A DNA stretch of 64,000 bases, from positions 1 through 64,000 of the forward strand of contig JBFWSW010000020.1 in assembly GCA_050248155.1 (NCBI GenBank), given 5' to 3'. Below the pieces are notes generated by a model. That model saw nothing but the letters and a program-made list of their open reading frames with translations. It was not told where the DNA came from and did no database searches. This document shows, piece by piece, positions 1-7,972 of the stretch. A program made the translations under genes and the position numbers. Source of the DNA: VFMC01 sp050248155. GTDB taxonomy: Bacteria > Actinomycetota > Acidimicrobiia > Acidimicrobiales > Ilumatobacteraceae. The stretch's first letter is position 1. Every line of letters starts with the position of its first letter.

Positions 1-29
1 TGAACCCGAAGTGGGTTGCGAGAACGACC

Positions 30-61
30 GAGGCCCTCTCTGAGTTCACAGAAAGGGCCTC
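30..61 (-). terminator. Stem-loop downstream of tRNA half-site
   Basis: Bases 30-42 and 49-61 form a 13-bp stem (one G-T pair) around a 6-nt loop. It lies just past the 3' end of the minus-strand tRNA remnant and is probably the transcription terminator of the original tRNA gene, left in flanking chromosome. There is no clear U-tract. A smaller hairpin (67-80) lies between it and the tRNA end. Confidence 0.6.
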
Positions 62-82
62 TGGCCTGCGCTTTCGCGCACT

Positions 83-129
83 TGGTGGCGGGGGCAGGAT
101 TTGAACCTGCGACCTTCGGGTTATGAGCC
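83..129 (-). tRNA. 3' half of tRNA-Met (CAT); probable att half-site
   Basis: Read on the minus strand this is the 3' half of a tRNA: anticodon loop CTCATAA (121-127), 3' anticodon strand, variable loop, a perfect T-arm (GCAGG/CCTGC), a 7-nt acceptor strand, discriminator A and an encoded CCA (83-85). The 5' half is missing: bases 128-132 no longer pair properly with the anticodon stem, and no matching GGCGGGG acceptor strand or D-arm lies upstream. It cannot be a working tRNA. Such fragments are what remains at the distal end when an element integrates in the 3' half of a tRNA gene. By that geometry the element lies at higher coordinates and the chromosome at lower. The acceptor fits elongator better than initiator tRNA-Met (C at position 72). 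Confidence 0.75.
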
Positions 130-136
130 GAGAGTC

Positions 137-695
137 TCATATCTCGCCTGGTAGGCGCTCGATGCCAGTTGCTGCAGGTAGCGGGGCGATTCTGGCACCC
201 TGCGGCGACGGTTCGTCCGCGCTCGTGTGCATTCGTCGGTGCCCGTCGTGTTCGCGTCATGTTCGCGCTCACTTATCGGCTCGTCACTGCGTCGTCAAGG
301 TGCGGCGACACCCGACGGGCGTTCCATGGAGCGCACTGACGACTGCGCGCACTAATTCTGCGGTCATGCTCATGCGCGAATTCTCCGCTTCGAGCGCTGC
401 CACGCTCCCGAAGCGTTGAAGGCCCACTGCATCATCTCTGTAATGACGTTGATCTCTTGGGAAGCACTCTGAATGACGATGCGTTGCTCGCTGGCGGCGC
501 ATGTACATTTCGGCGAGCGACTGCCAGGCACCGGCAGACAACCCGCCTGCGATTCAACGAGCTGACCCAGCGAGACTCAGGGGATACACGAGAGCCTCCC
601 CCGGAGCCCGATTCGGTTCAGTGGCCACCGCTCCCAACGTGGGTCACGAGTGCGCTGATCCACGTCGCCGAGTCCTGTTCCGATGTTGTCCGCTT
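137..695. other. Gene-free stretch beside the tRNA half-site
   Basis: No credible gene was found here. The open frames have no recognisable domain, ribosome-binding site or shared codon pattern. No integrase, excisionase or resolvase lies beside the half-site, so if an element starts here its integrase must be at the other end, outside the window. Confidence 0.5.
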
Positions 696-2294
696 TCAGT
701 CGGACGCGCACAGCATTCTCGTGTCGGCAGACTGGATGGCGAGGCGCTGCTGTATGCCGTCCAGATGTGCACGCACCATCGCCTCGGCGCCGGAGACGTC
801 TCGTGCTTCGATCAACATGACCAGCCGCAGCTGCGCACGTTGGACGAAGGCCGGATTGGCTGCTTCCGGTCGACTGACGGGAGAGACATTGCGGTTGGCC
901 CAGTGACGATCGAGGAGATCTTCGACCAGTCCACCGAGATAGGCGAGGGTGGAGAGGCCGCTGAGCTCGACCAGCCGCCCATAGAAGCTGACCGCATGCC
1001 TCGACCACTCGACCGGATCGTCGGCCACGCTCATGCCCGCTTCGACAGCAGCTCGTAACGCCGCTCGGTTCTCATCGCTCCCACGTTCGGCGATCGTTCG
1101 CGCGGCTGCGGTCTGCACGAGGGTTCGGGTTTCGCAGACGTCGTCGATGGACGTCTGCTGCAGCTGCAGCAGGATTCCCAACGGGCGGCCTGCCGCCTCG
1201 CGACTGGGTGCGTGGATGCGCGCGCCGCCCCGTGAACCTCGCTCGACGACCAGCAGTCCCTCCGACTCCAGAATGCGCATCGCTTCGCGAAGCGCAGGGC
1301 GCCCGACTTGCAAGCTCTCGGCCAGCTGGTTCTCCGGGGGCAGGATCGTGCCCTCCGCCAGCTCCCCGTGCACGATCTGTCGCCGCAGACGTTCAGCGAG
1401 AATGTCGGCGGCCTTGCCGGTCCGATCCGACGAATCCCGGGCCGCACCACCGAGGTCGAAGAGATCGAGGACCGTCTCCTGGTCGTGGCCCTCGAACAGC
1501 ATGTCGGCGGCACGGTTCATGTGAACGTTCCAGAAGTTCTTCGCCGTCACTCCGTTGCCGGCCTCGATCAGGCTGATCAGCTTCACGTGCGACTTGTTGG
1601 AGAGCTGCGCTCGCTTTCTCCACTCACCGCCTTCTCGCTCCCACCGCTGCCGGGCGATGTGCCTCGATGTGATGTCTCGCAGCATCTGACCCAGGAGATC
1701 GAGGGTTCGGAGACCCGCGGCATTGACCAACCTCGCGTGGAAGCCGAGGCTGGTCTCGAACCACGCGTCCCGGTCGGTCAGCGCTTGGTGCTCCTCGAGC
1801 GTCGTCGTCTTCAGCAGGGCAATCGAGTGCGTGTCCCCACCTTCTGCCAATCGTTCGGCCGCTGTCGCTTCCAGGAGCGCTCGCGTGTCGTACACGTCAC
1901 GAAGGGTCGCTCCGTTGTACTGGAGCCACAGACCGGCCACTCGGCTCGCAATCGCAGAGTCGGGGAGCGTGATGATCGCTCCACCCTTGGCCCCGCGTTG
2001 TACCTCGAGCAAGCCCTCTGACTCGAGGATGCGCTGTGCTTCACGCAACGCCGGTCGACCGACACCGACCGCGGCGAGCAGCTTGGCCTCGGACGGCAGT
2101 GTCGAGCCCGCCTTGAGCCGTCCACTCAGGATGTGCTGGCGAAGCCGCGCCGCCAGCAACTCCGCTGCCTTGGGTACCCGCAGACTGGAGAGATCGATGC
2201 CGACACCGTCCGACCGGGCGGCGGATCGAGACTCGTCGGTCACGTGGAGCTCGGCGCGAGATGTGTGCGTTGCATTGACATGATGACGCTGCAT
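696..2294 (-). CDS. Double GntR/FadR-type regulator with two HTH-FCD units
   Basis: A 532-aa protein made of two complete FadR-subfamily regulators in tandem. Unit 1 (about residues 35-270) and unit 2 (about 290-520) each begin with a winged HTH carrying the motif VGRPALREA(Q/M)RILESEGLL, followed by an all-helical FCD-type ligand domain. Ordinary members are about 230-260 aa and dimerise through FCD, so one chain carries the two DNA-binding heads normally supplied by two. FCD regulators usually sense organic acids or acyl-CoA and repress nearby catabolic genes; the likely target here is the divergent crotonase gene at 2435. The start may instead be GTG 2243. The fusion architecture is clear; ligand and targets are inferred. 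Confidence 0.9.
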   Translation of the reverse strand: MQRHHVNATHTSRAELHVTDESRSAARSDGVGIDLSSLRVPKAAELLAARLRQHILSGRLKAGSTLPSEAKLLAAVGVGRPALREAQRILESEGLLEVQRGAKGGAIITLPDSAIASRVAGLWLQYNGATLRDVYDTRALLEATAAERLAEGGDTHSIALLKTTTLEEHQALTDRDAWFETSLGFHARLVNAAGLRTLDLLGQMLRDITSRHIARQRWEREGGEWRKRAQLSNKSHVKLISLIEAGNGVTAKNFWNVHMNRAADMLFEGHDQETVLDLFDLGGAARDSSDRTGKAADILAERLRRQIVHGELAEGTILPPENQLAESLQVGRPALREAMRILESEGLLVVERGSRGGARIHAPSREAAGRPLGILLQLQQTSIDDVCETRTLVQTAAARTIAERGSDENRAALRAAVEAGMSVADDPVEWSRHAVSFYGRLVELSGLSTLAYLGGLVEDLLDRHWANRNVSPVSRPEAANPAFVQRAQLRLVMLIEARDVSGAEAMVRAHLDGIQQRLAIQSADTRMLCASD

Positions 2295-2434
2295 CGTAGG
2301 GGTCGGCGCTCCCCGTGCACGTGTCGATCATCACCCTGCGCCCTGCAGCACGCCGCCAGATCGACCGGGCGAGAATCGACTAATCTTCGACAGGTTTGCG
2401 CTCGATGCAGCATCCGCCAGAAAGGACGGCGTTC

Positions 2435-3271
2435 GTGAGTGACGCGCACGATCAGTTCGAGACCATCCGCTTCGAGCAGCGCAACGCCGTCGGCTGGATC
2501 ACGTTGAACCGTCCCGAGGTGCTGAACGCGTTCAATTCGGTCATGATGCGCGAGCTGTCGACGCTGTACGACGACCTTCGGCAACGACCAGACATTCGCG
2601 TCCTGGTGCTGACCGGCGCCGGCGACCGTTCGTTCTGCACCGGGGTGGACCGGGACGAGGCGGCCACCGGTCCGGGAAACCTTCCTGAGGATTCGCTGAT
2701 CGATGCTTGGCCGGACAGTCCGTTCGACTACCGAGATGTCAGCGAGTGGATCGGCCCGAAGACGCGCGGGCTCTGGAAGCCGATGATCGCCGCTGTGAAC
2801 GGGATCGCTTGCGGCGGTGCCTTCTACTTCCTGGGCGAGGTCGACTTCATCATCGCCGCAGACCACGCAACCTTCTTCGACCCCCACGTGTCGTACGGAT
2901 TGACAGCGGCGTTCGAGCCCGTGTTGATGATGCAGAACATGCCGTTCCAGGAGATCATGCGCCTGACGCTGCTCGGCAACTGGGAGCGGATGTCTGCTCA
3001 GCGAGCGCATCAGATCGGGCTCGTCTCGGAGGTCGTCCCCATGGCCGAGCTCGAGGCGCGGGCCATGTGGGCCGCTGAAGCCATCGCGTCCGCGCCGCCG
3101 CTCCCGGTTCAGGCCACCCTGCGCTCGCTGTGGTCTGCTCGTGAGATGTCTCGATCGCAGGCACTGTCGGTGGGCTACACCTACATCGGCCTCGGCAACC
3201 AGGCGTCGAACGTCGACGAAGGCCAGCACGACTTCGCGAATGGAAGGCGGATCGACTGGCGCCTCCGCTGA
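2435..3271 (+). CDS. Enoyl-CoA hydratase/isomerase (crotonase) family protein
   Basis: About 278 aa. GTG 2435 is chosen because AAAGGA lies 9 nt upstream; an in-frame ATG at 2396 has no such site. Crotonase hallmarks are the early ITLNRPEVLNAFN segment, a first oxyanion-hole region (FCTGVD) and the second (ACGGAF). At the positions where rat mitochondrial hydratase has its two catalytic glutamates I see aromatic/neutral residues and a His (DPHVS), so simple hydratase activity is doubtful; isomerase, hydrolase or another crotonase reaction is possible. It is divergent from the double GntR regulator, which may control it, and convergent with the cupin gene. Confidence 0.88.
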   Translation: MSDAHDQFETIRFEQRNAVGWITLNRPEVLNAFNSVMMRELSTLYDDLRQRPDIRVLVLTGAGDRSFCTGVDRDEAATGPGNLPEDSLIDAWPDSPFDYRDVSEWIGPKTRGLWKPMIAAVNGIACGGAFYFLGEVDFIIAADHATFFDPHVSYGLTAAFEPVLMMQNMPFQEIMRLTLLGNWERMSAQRAHQIGLVSEVVPMAELEARAMWAAEAIASAPPLPVQATLRSLWSAREMSRSQALSVGYTYIGLGNQASNVDEGQHDFANGRRIDWRLR

Positions 3272-3279
3272 GACGCTGA

Positions 3280-3852
3280 TCAGCGCACGAAGTGATCGGC
3301 GTGCGCAGCGCCCAGGCCGACGGCTGCGTAGTGATCGCGGGCGAGTTGGAGCTTCGTGAAGACATCCTCGTAGCCGGTCGCCCGGCCGTCGGGGTCGACA
3401 TACACGAGTGCGCCGGTCACGTGGAAGAGCGTGATCATCTCGTCCACATCGTGCGGCACCACGAGGGTGTGCACCTCACCGGGAGGCTCGAACGCATAGC
3501 CGCCCTCGATCGCCTCCCAGTCGTGCTCGAGGTAGTGCCACCGACCCTTGACGACGATGGCGTGGACGGGCCCTGCATGGCGGTGGCGGGACAGCACACC
3601 GGCCCGACGGACGCGGAGCAGGTTGACGTAATAGCCGTTCGAGGTCGACAGGAGCAGCGGCCGGAACGAGACGAACTCGGATTGGGGAACCCACTCCCTC
3701 TCGTCCTCGGGAACCAGCGGGTCGACCACCAGATCGGCTGCCGTGCCGTAGGGCATGTCGAACCGGAAGGGCCTTCGGGCTTCTACGTCCGACACCGGCA
3801 GGGGGCGAGTTGCTCCGACTGGCATCTGCCCTTCGGTCGTGTGCACGGTCAT
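3280..3852 (-). CDS. Cupin-domain protein, possible ring- or diketone-cleaving dioxygenase
   Basis: A 190-aa single-domain cupin. Motif 1 is RHRHAGPVHAIVVKGRW (about residues 90-106), giving the metal-binding His pair, and motif 2 is PPGEVHTL (about 126-133). The size and motif spacing recall the small cupin dioxygenases that cleave dihydroxyacetophenone or acetylacetone, which would suit the catabolic context; that assignment is inference. A TAGCGT -10-like box ends 6 nt before the ATG, hinting at a leaderless transcript, but no good -35 is visible. It is divergent from the VOC gene at 3919. Confidence 0.8.
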   Translation of the reverse strand: MTVHTTEGQMPVGATRPLPVSDVEARRPFRFDMPYGTAADLVVDPLVPEDEREWVPQSEFVSFRPLLLSTSNGYYVNLLRVRRAGVLSRHRHAGPVHAIVVKGRWHYLEHDWEAIEGGYAFEPPGEVHTLVVPHDVDEMITLFHVTGALVYVDPDGRATGYEDVFTKLQLARDHYAAVGLGAAHADHFVR

Positions 3853-3882
3853 GGCCAGACGCTAGCAGAATCATGTTGTATT

Positions 3883-3912
3883 TTGATCGAGAAGTTGGAA
3901 CTCGGGTACCGT
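3883..3912 (+). promoter_or_regulatory. Candidate leaderless promoter of the VOC gene
   Basis: TTGATC (3883-3888), 18-nt spacer, TACCGT (3907-3912). The -10 ends only 6 nt before ATG 3919 and there is no Shine-Dalgarno, so transcription would start at or next to the start codon, a common arrangement in actinobacteria. Confidence 0.45.
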
Positions 3913-3918
3913 CTCGAC

Positions 3919-4911
3919 ATGTCTCCACCGGCTGGCTTCGAATTCGAATCACCGCTCTTCCACGTCACCCACCTCTCCGACGACATGGACCAGGCACGGA
4001 CCGTGTACCAGCGTCTGTTCCGGCGACCGATCCTGGACGCAGGTTTCTGGGAGCTCGGAGGGCGATGGGCCTTCTTCGTGTACCTCGGCGACGTGTGGGT
4101 CGAGGCGGCCTACGCCGACGAGCGGCCCTCCGGTCTCCGCAGCTTCCTGAACCGCTTCGGCAGCAGGCTGCATTCGCTGGCGTGGTACGTCAAGGGCATC
4201 GACGACCTCGCGAACACGCTCCGTGACGCCAAGAGCCGGTTCGCCGAGGATCCTGATCCCGCCGTCGCCTACCGATCGTTCTCGGTCGAGAACAACGTCG
4301 CGCGCCGTGTACCGCGCCACGGCCCGATTCCGCTTCCGCCCGGTTATCGCCACACGTTCGATCCGGACTGGCGGTCTGCGGTCGTCTACACCCACTTCCG
4401 CGACACCCACGGCATGCTCGAGTTCTGCGAGCCGACGTCGTATCACGTCATGCCTCCGCGCGTGCCCGACGAGGACATGATCGTGCTGCCCGATCAGGAT
4501 CCGCTCGGACTGGTCCGGTCATCGCATCACACGATCGTGGTCCACGACGTCGCAGCGGCCAGGTCGTTCTGGTTGGACACGATGGGAGCGACGCTGTTGG
4601 CGCACGGCCACAACGAGCCGTTGGGCACCGACAGCGCATGGGTCCGCGTGGGGAACGACTCGGGCACGGTGCTCGAGCTGGCCCAGCCGATCGAGGACGG
4701 ACCTGCCAGGAGCGACCTCGACACGTGTGGTCTGCCGATTCTCCACACCGTCAACTTCGTCGTGAACGATCTTGCTCGCGCTCGTGAGCACATCCAGTCG
4801 GTCGGGATGACTGTCGAGACAGGCACCGCTTCGCTGATCGTCACCGATCCGTCGACGACCGCCGGCGCACGCTTCGGGTTCACGTCGTCATCGGAGCCGT
4901 GGCTCGCCTGA
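3919..4911 (+). CDS. Two-domain VOC (glyoxalase/extradiol dioxygenase fold) protein
   Basis: A 330-aa protein with two vicinal-oxygen-chelate modules: the first starts at FESPLFHVTHLSDDMDQA and the second at about residue 195 (SSHHTIVVHDVAAARSFWLD). VOC enzymes use paired beta-alpha-beta-beta-beta modules around a divalent metal and include dioxygenases, isomerases and lyases. The reaction cannot be assigned. ATG 3919 is chosen although the frame is open upstream, because that extension runs antisense to the cupin gene and has no family similarity. It is convergent with the ACAD gene at 4923. Confidence 0.82.
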   Translation: MSPPAGFEFESPLFHVTHLSDDMDQARTVYQRLFRRPILDAGFWELGGRWAFFVYLGDVWVEAAYADERPSGLRSFLNRFGSRLHSLAWYVKGIDDLANTLRDAKSRFAEDPDPAVAYRSFSVENNVARRVPRHGPIPLPPGYRHTFDPDWRSAVVYTHFRDTHGMLEFCEPTSYHVMPPRVPDEDMIVLPDQDPLGLVRSSHHTIVVHDVAAARSFWLDTMGATLLAHGHNEPLGTDSAWVRVGNDSGTVLELAQPIEDGPARSDLDTCGLPILHTVNFVVNDLARAREHIQSVGMTVETGTASLIVTDPSTTAGARFGFTSSSEPWLA

Positions 4912-4922
4912 GATCGTGGGCG

Positions 4923-6167
4923 CTACATTCCGGTGAACGCTGGGCCACTCCGCAGGACATGGCGAGCGACGGCGCGCCGCTGCACCTCCGTGGGACCCTC
5001 GCTGATGCGACACACTCGCAGCGTGTGCCATCCCTGGATCATGTTGCTCTCGTTGGCCAAGGACATGCCACCGAGAATCTGCATCGACCGGTCGTACACG
5101 CGATACATCGCCTCGAAGACGAACGTGTTGGCCATCGATCGCTCGAAGTGCGGATCGAGCCCGCGATCGAGCTTGTCGGCGATGTCCCACGCCATCGCCT
5201 TCGAGGCGTAGATCTCGGTGCAGCTGTCGGCGAGCATGTTCTGGATCGACTGATGCTCGTCCAGCGTCTTGCCGAAGGTCTTGCGAACTCGTGCAAATTC
5301 GAGAGCTCGGTCGACCGACCAACGGGCGAGCCCGATGGTCCTGCCGGTCTTGGTCAGCTTCAGTTGGCCCGAGCCCTGCATGGCGACGCGGAATCCCTCG
5401 CCGACCGGGCCGACCCGGTACCGGTCGGGGATGCGAACGTCGTCGAACGTGATGATGCACTCCTCACCGCCGGGCTCGTCCCAACACTTGACGATCGAGT
5501 CGACCTTGTAGCCCGGCGCATCGGCGGGGACGTAGAAGCACGTGAGTCCACCCTTTCGCTCGGCAAACCGCTCGGCATCGGTGACTGCGAAGGTGATGAC
5601 GAAGTCTGCGGTGGGGCCGTACGTGGCCCACATCTTCGAGCCGTTGATCACCCATTCGTCTCCGTCACGAGTCGCCTTCGTCGTCATCATCCAGGCGTCC
5701 GAACCAGCATCCGGCTCCGACATCGCGAACGAGCCGGCCAGCTCGCCCCGCGAGAGTGGTCCGATGACCTCGTCCTTCAGTTCGTCACTGGCGTGGAGCC
5801 ACAACGCCGACGGGCCGGTGCTGGTGTGCGCGAGCACGACGAATGGCAGCTGTGTCTGCGGTGAGCCGTAGCGATAGCACAACTCTTCCCAGACGTCGAA
5901 GTACATGCGCGAGCCGAGGCCTCCGCCGCCGAACTCCGTTGGGCAGAACATCGTGTAGAACCCGGCTGCCGCCGACGCTTGCCGAGTCCGCTGACGTGCG
6001 TCGAGGATCTCCGGTGCGACGCGGCCGTCTTCGGCCCAGTACCGACGCGGGTCGTGGAGCAGGTGCTCGATCTCGCGCTGGATGGGCATGATCGCCTGAT
6101 CGATGAACGCGAACAAGCCGTCGTGAAGCTCTCGGGCACTGGTCTCGTGGGTCGGCATCGTGTTCAA
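4923..6167 (-). CDS. Acyl-CoA dehydrogenase
   Basis: 414 aa, usual ACAD length, with a helical N-terminal domain, the FAD-contacting MSEPDAGSD motif in the middle sheet domain, and the C-terminal helical domain with RKTFGKTLDEHQ and a tail GPTEVQRRAVARHVL typical of family members. It should introduce an alpha-beta double bond into an acyl-CoA with electrons passing to ETF. Start: TTG 6167 overlaps the stop of the upstream LLM gene (TTGA) and sits 5 nt after GAGAGG; ATG 6158 is the alternative. It is translationally coupled to the LLM gene. Confidence 0.92.
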   Translation of the reverse strand: MNTMPTHETSARELHDGLFAFIDQAIMPIQREIEHLLHDPRRYWAEDGRVAPEILDARQRTRQASAAAGFYTMFCPTEFGGGGLGSRMYFDVWEELCYRYGSPQTQLPFVVLAHTSTGPSALWLHASDELKDEVIGPLSRGELAGSFAMSEPDAGSDAWMMTTKATRDGDEWVINGSKMWATYGPTADFVITFAVTDAERFAERKGGLTCFYVPADAPGYKVDSIVKCWDEPGGEECIITFDDVRIPDRYRVGPVGEGFRVAMQGSGQLKLTKTGRTIGLARWSVDRALEFARVRKTFGKTLDEHQSIQNMLADSCTEIYASKAMAWDIADKLDRGLDPHFERSMANTFVFEAMYRVYDRSMQILGGMSLANESNMIQGWHTLRVCRISEGPTEVQRRAVARHVLRSGPAFTGM

Positions 6168-7249
6168 CTTCGCCTCTCGTGATGAACCGGGGAGTCGGGT
6201 GGGCCAGCGGAGGCCGCTCGTGCGGCGTCATCACCGTCCGGCTGTTCGCTCCTGCCGGCTGCGATGAGTGCTGGGAGCTCGTTGTTCGTGTCGTACGGAA
6301 TGTGGAACCCGAGACGATCGATGGTGTCCCCGTACCGGGCTCGAACGGCCGAGACGACGTCCGCGGGCTTCGCGGTCACGGCGAACGTGTCGAGCATCTC
6401 GTCGGTGACGAGATCTCCCATCGCCTCCCACTCGCCCTGCCGGGACAACACGACGAGTTCATCCTGCACCGAGCCCCAACCGTGGATGTCGAGCACGGCG
6501 CGATACGTGGGTGTCGACGCGTAGAACGCGATCTCCTTGCGGATGGACGCTTCCGCACGTTCGAACTCTTGAGCGTTGCGACCGGTGATGAGGAAGATCG
6601 GCAGCTTGACCGAGAAGTCGCTTCGATGCCGGCCCGCCGCGGTGAGCCCGCGCTCGAGCGCCGGAAGGACCACCTCGTGAACGTACTTCGGCGTTGTGAA
6701 GACGTGCGACAGGATCCCGTCGCTCACCTCGCCTGCTGCCTGTGCCATCTTCGGTCCGACCGCGGCGAGCATGATCTGCGGTTGCCCGAAGGGCTGCGGG
6801 CCAGGATTGAAGTACGGCGTCATCAGGTTGTGCGTGTAGAACGCGCCTTCGAACTGCAGCCGGGTTCCATCGTTCCATGCAGTCCAGATCGCACGGAGCG
6901 CTGTGACGAACTCCTTCATGCGCTCGACCGGCTGGGTGAACGGCATCGAGAAGCGACGGGTGATGTGCGGCTTCACCTGTGTTCCGAGCCCGAGGATGAA
7001 CTTGCCCCTCGAGTAGGTCTGCAGGTCCCATCCGAGGTTGGCGACCGTCATCGGGTTTCTCGCGAAGGCCACAGCGATGGCTGTCCCGATCTCGGCGTCG
7101 GTGTGCTCGGCTGCGAGGAGCAGCGGGAGAAAGGGATCGAACTTCGTTTCCGCCGTCCAGAGGCCGTCGAACCCCTCGTGCACGATCTCACGGGCCCGTC
7201 GGGGCACTTCGCGAAGATCGTCCACGTCGATTCGTCGGTCCAGCTTCAT
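6164..7249 (-). CDS. LLM-class (F420-type) oxidoreductase
   Basis: A 361-aa luciferase-like TIM-barrel protein. Recognisable segments are GTAIAVAFARNPM near residue 57, GKFILGLGTQVKPHI near 85, and AVGPKMAQAAGE near 163. Actinobacterial proteins of this type usually use F420 or FMN to reduce or oxidise ketones and alcohols. It is first of a two-gene unit with the ACAD at 4923. A 13-nt palindrome (7281-7293) lies in its upstream region. The C-terminal 30 residues are low-complexity and may be disordered. Confidence 0.88.
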   Translation of the reverse strand: MKLDRRIDVDDLREVPRRAREIVHEGFDGLWTAETKFDPFLPLLLAAEHTDAEIGTAIAVAFARNPMTVANLGWDLQTYSRGKFILGLGTQVKPHITRRFSMPFTQPVERMKEFVTALRAIWTAWNDGTRLQFEGAFYTHNLMTPYFNPGPQPFGQPQIMLAAVGPKMAQAAGEVSDGILSHVFTTPKYVHEVVLPALERGLTAAGRHRSDFSVKLPIFLITGRNAQEFERAEASIRKEIAFYASTPTYRAVLDIHGWGSVQDELVVLSRQGEWEAMGDLVTDEMLDTFAVTAKPADVVSAVRARYGDTIDRLGFHIPYDTNNELPALIAAGRSEQPDGDDAARAASAGPPDSPVHHERRS

Positions 7250-7280
7250 CGTCTGCCCATCCCTTCACCCCGGCGGCAAT

Positions 7281-7293
7281 ATAGCTGCGCTAT
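7281..7293. promoter_or_regulatory. Small palindrome upstream of LLM gene
   Basis: ATAGC-tgc-GCTAT sits 31 nt upstream of the LLM start at 7249 in an AT-rich island of the otherwise GC-rich region. It may be an operator overlapping the promoter; the arms are only 5 bp, so chance is possible. Confidence 0.3.
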
Positions 7294-7469
7294 TTGGATA
7301 GTATTCGCTGCTGCGTGAGGGTGTCCAGCTGAACGCGAACGGTCGCCTGCTCCAGCAGAGCGGGCTGCTTCTCCCGTCGGTGCCTTCTGCTGGGTCCACA
7401 TTGACGCTGAATCCTGTGCGAACTAGACATTCATCGGCCGTGCGTTGCCGTCCGGGAAGAGGAGCGCCA

Positions 7470-7937
7470 GTGGAGCTGTGGGAACTGTTCGCCCGCGAAC
7501 ACATCCGCGACACCGTGTCGAAGTACAACGCGGCCGGCGATCGCGGCGACGCCGCGACGGTTGCGGGGCTGTTCGTCCCGGACGGCGTTCTGGACGAGGG
7601 CACAGCAGGCGAGGTACGCGGCCGAGCTGCGATCGAGCGGTTCATCGGTGGGGTGGCCGACGACAACACGAAGGTTCCCGGCCCGCGCTTCTTCATCCAC
7701 CACCACGTGAGCAACGTCGCGATCACGAAGCTGACGCCAGAGCGCGCCGAGGCGACGAGCTACTTCGCCGTGTTCACCAATGAGATGCTCGACCACTGGG
7801 GGCGCTACCGGGACGTCCTGGTGCCGTTCGACGACGCGTGGCGATTCGAACGTCGACGGGTCACCGTCGACAAGGCACTGGACGGCAGCCTGCACGCCGA
7901 GTTCGTCCGGCGCCTGAGTCAGCCCGATCGCACGTGA
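7470..7937 (+). CDS. SnoaL/NTF2-like protein
   Basis: A 155-aa cone-shaped-fold protein: helical start (LFAREHIRDTVSKYNAAGDRG), then a segment with the SnoaL-like pattern of VAGLFVPDGVLDEG and a C-terminal sheet with HHHVSNVAI. Members act as small isomerases, hydratases or lactone/ketosteroid-isomerase-like enzymes, and some are non-catalytic. GTG 7470 is chosen because AGAGGAG precedes it; the upstream in-frame ATG 7380 lacks a site. It stands alone between two minus-strand units. Confidence 0.8.
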   Translation: MELWELFAREHIRDTVSKYNAAGDRGDAATVAGLFVPDGVLDEGTAGEVRGRAAIERFIGGVADDNTKVPGPRFFIHHHVSNVAITKLTPERAEATSYFAVFTNEMLDHWGRYRDVLVPFDDAWRFERRRVTVDKALDGSLHAEFVRRLSQPDRT

Positions 7938-7938
7938 C

Positions 7939-7953
7939 GGCCCCACAGGGGTC
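7939..7953. terminator. Weak hairpin between convergent genes
   Basis: GGCCCC-aca-GGGGTC can form a short GC stem between the convergent SnoaL-like and LLM genes. The loop is only 3 nt and there is no T-run. Confidence 0.25.
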
Positions 7954-7972
7954 CCGGGTCCGTACCACCCGA

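Noticed and set aside
83..129. Functional tRNA gene
   Set aside because: 5' acceptor strand, D-arm and a pairing 5' anticodon strand are missing.
123..1058. Short plus-strand frames near the left edge
   Set aside because: No start signals or domain; those beyond 696 are antisense to the double GntR gene.
3292..3918. Upstream extension of the VOC frame
   Set aside because: Antisense to the cupin gene; the VOC fold begins right after ATG 3919.
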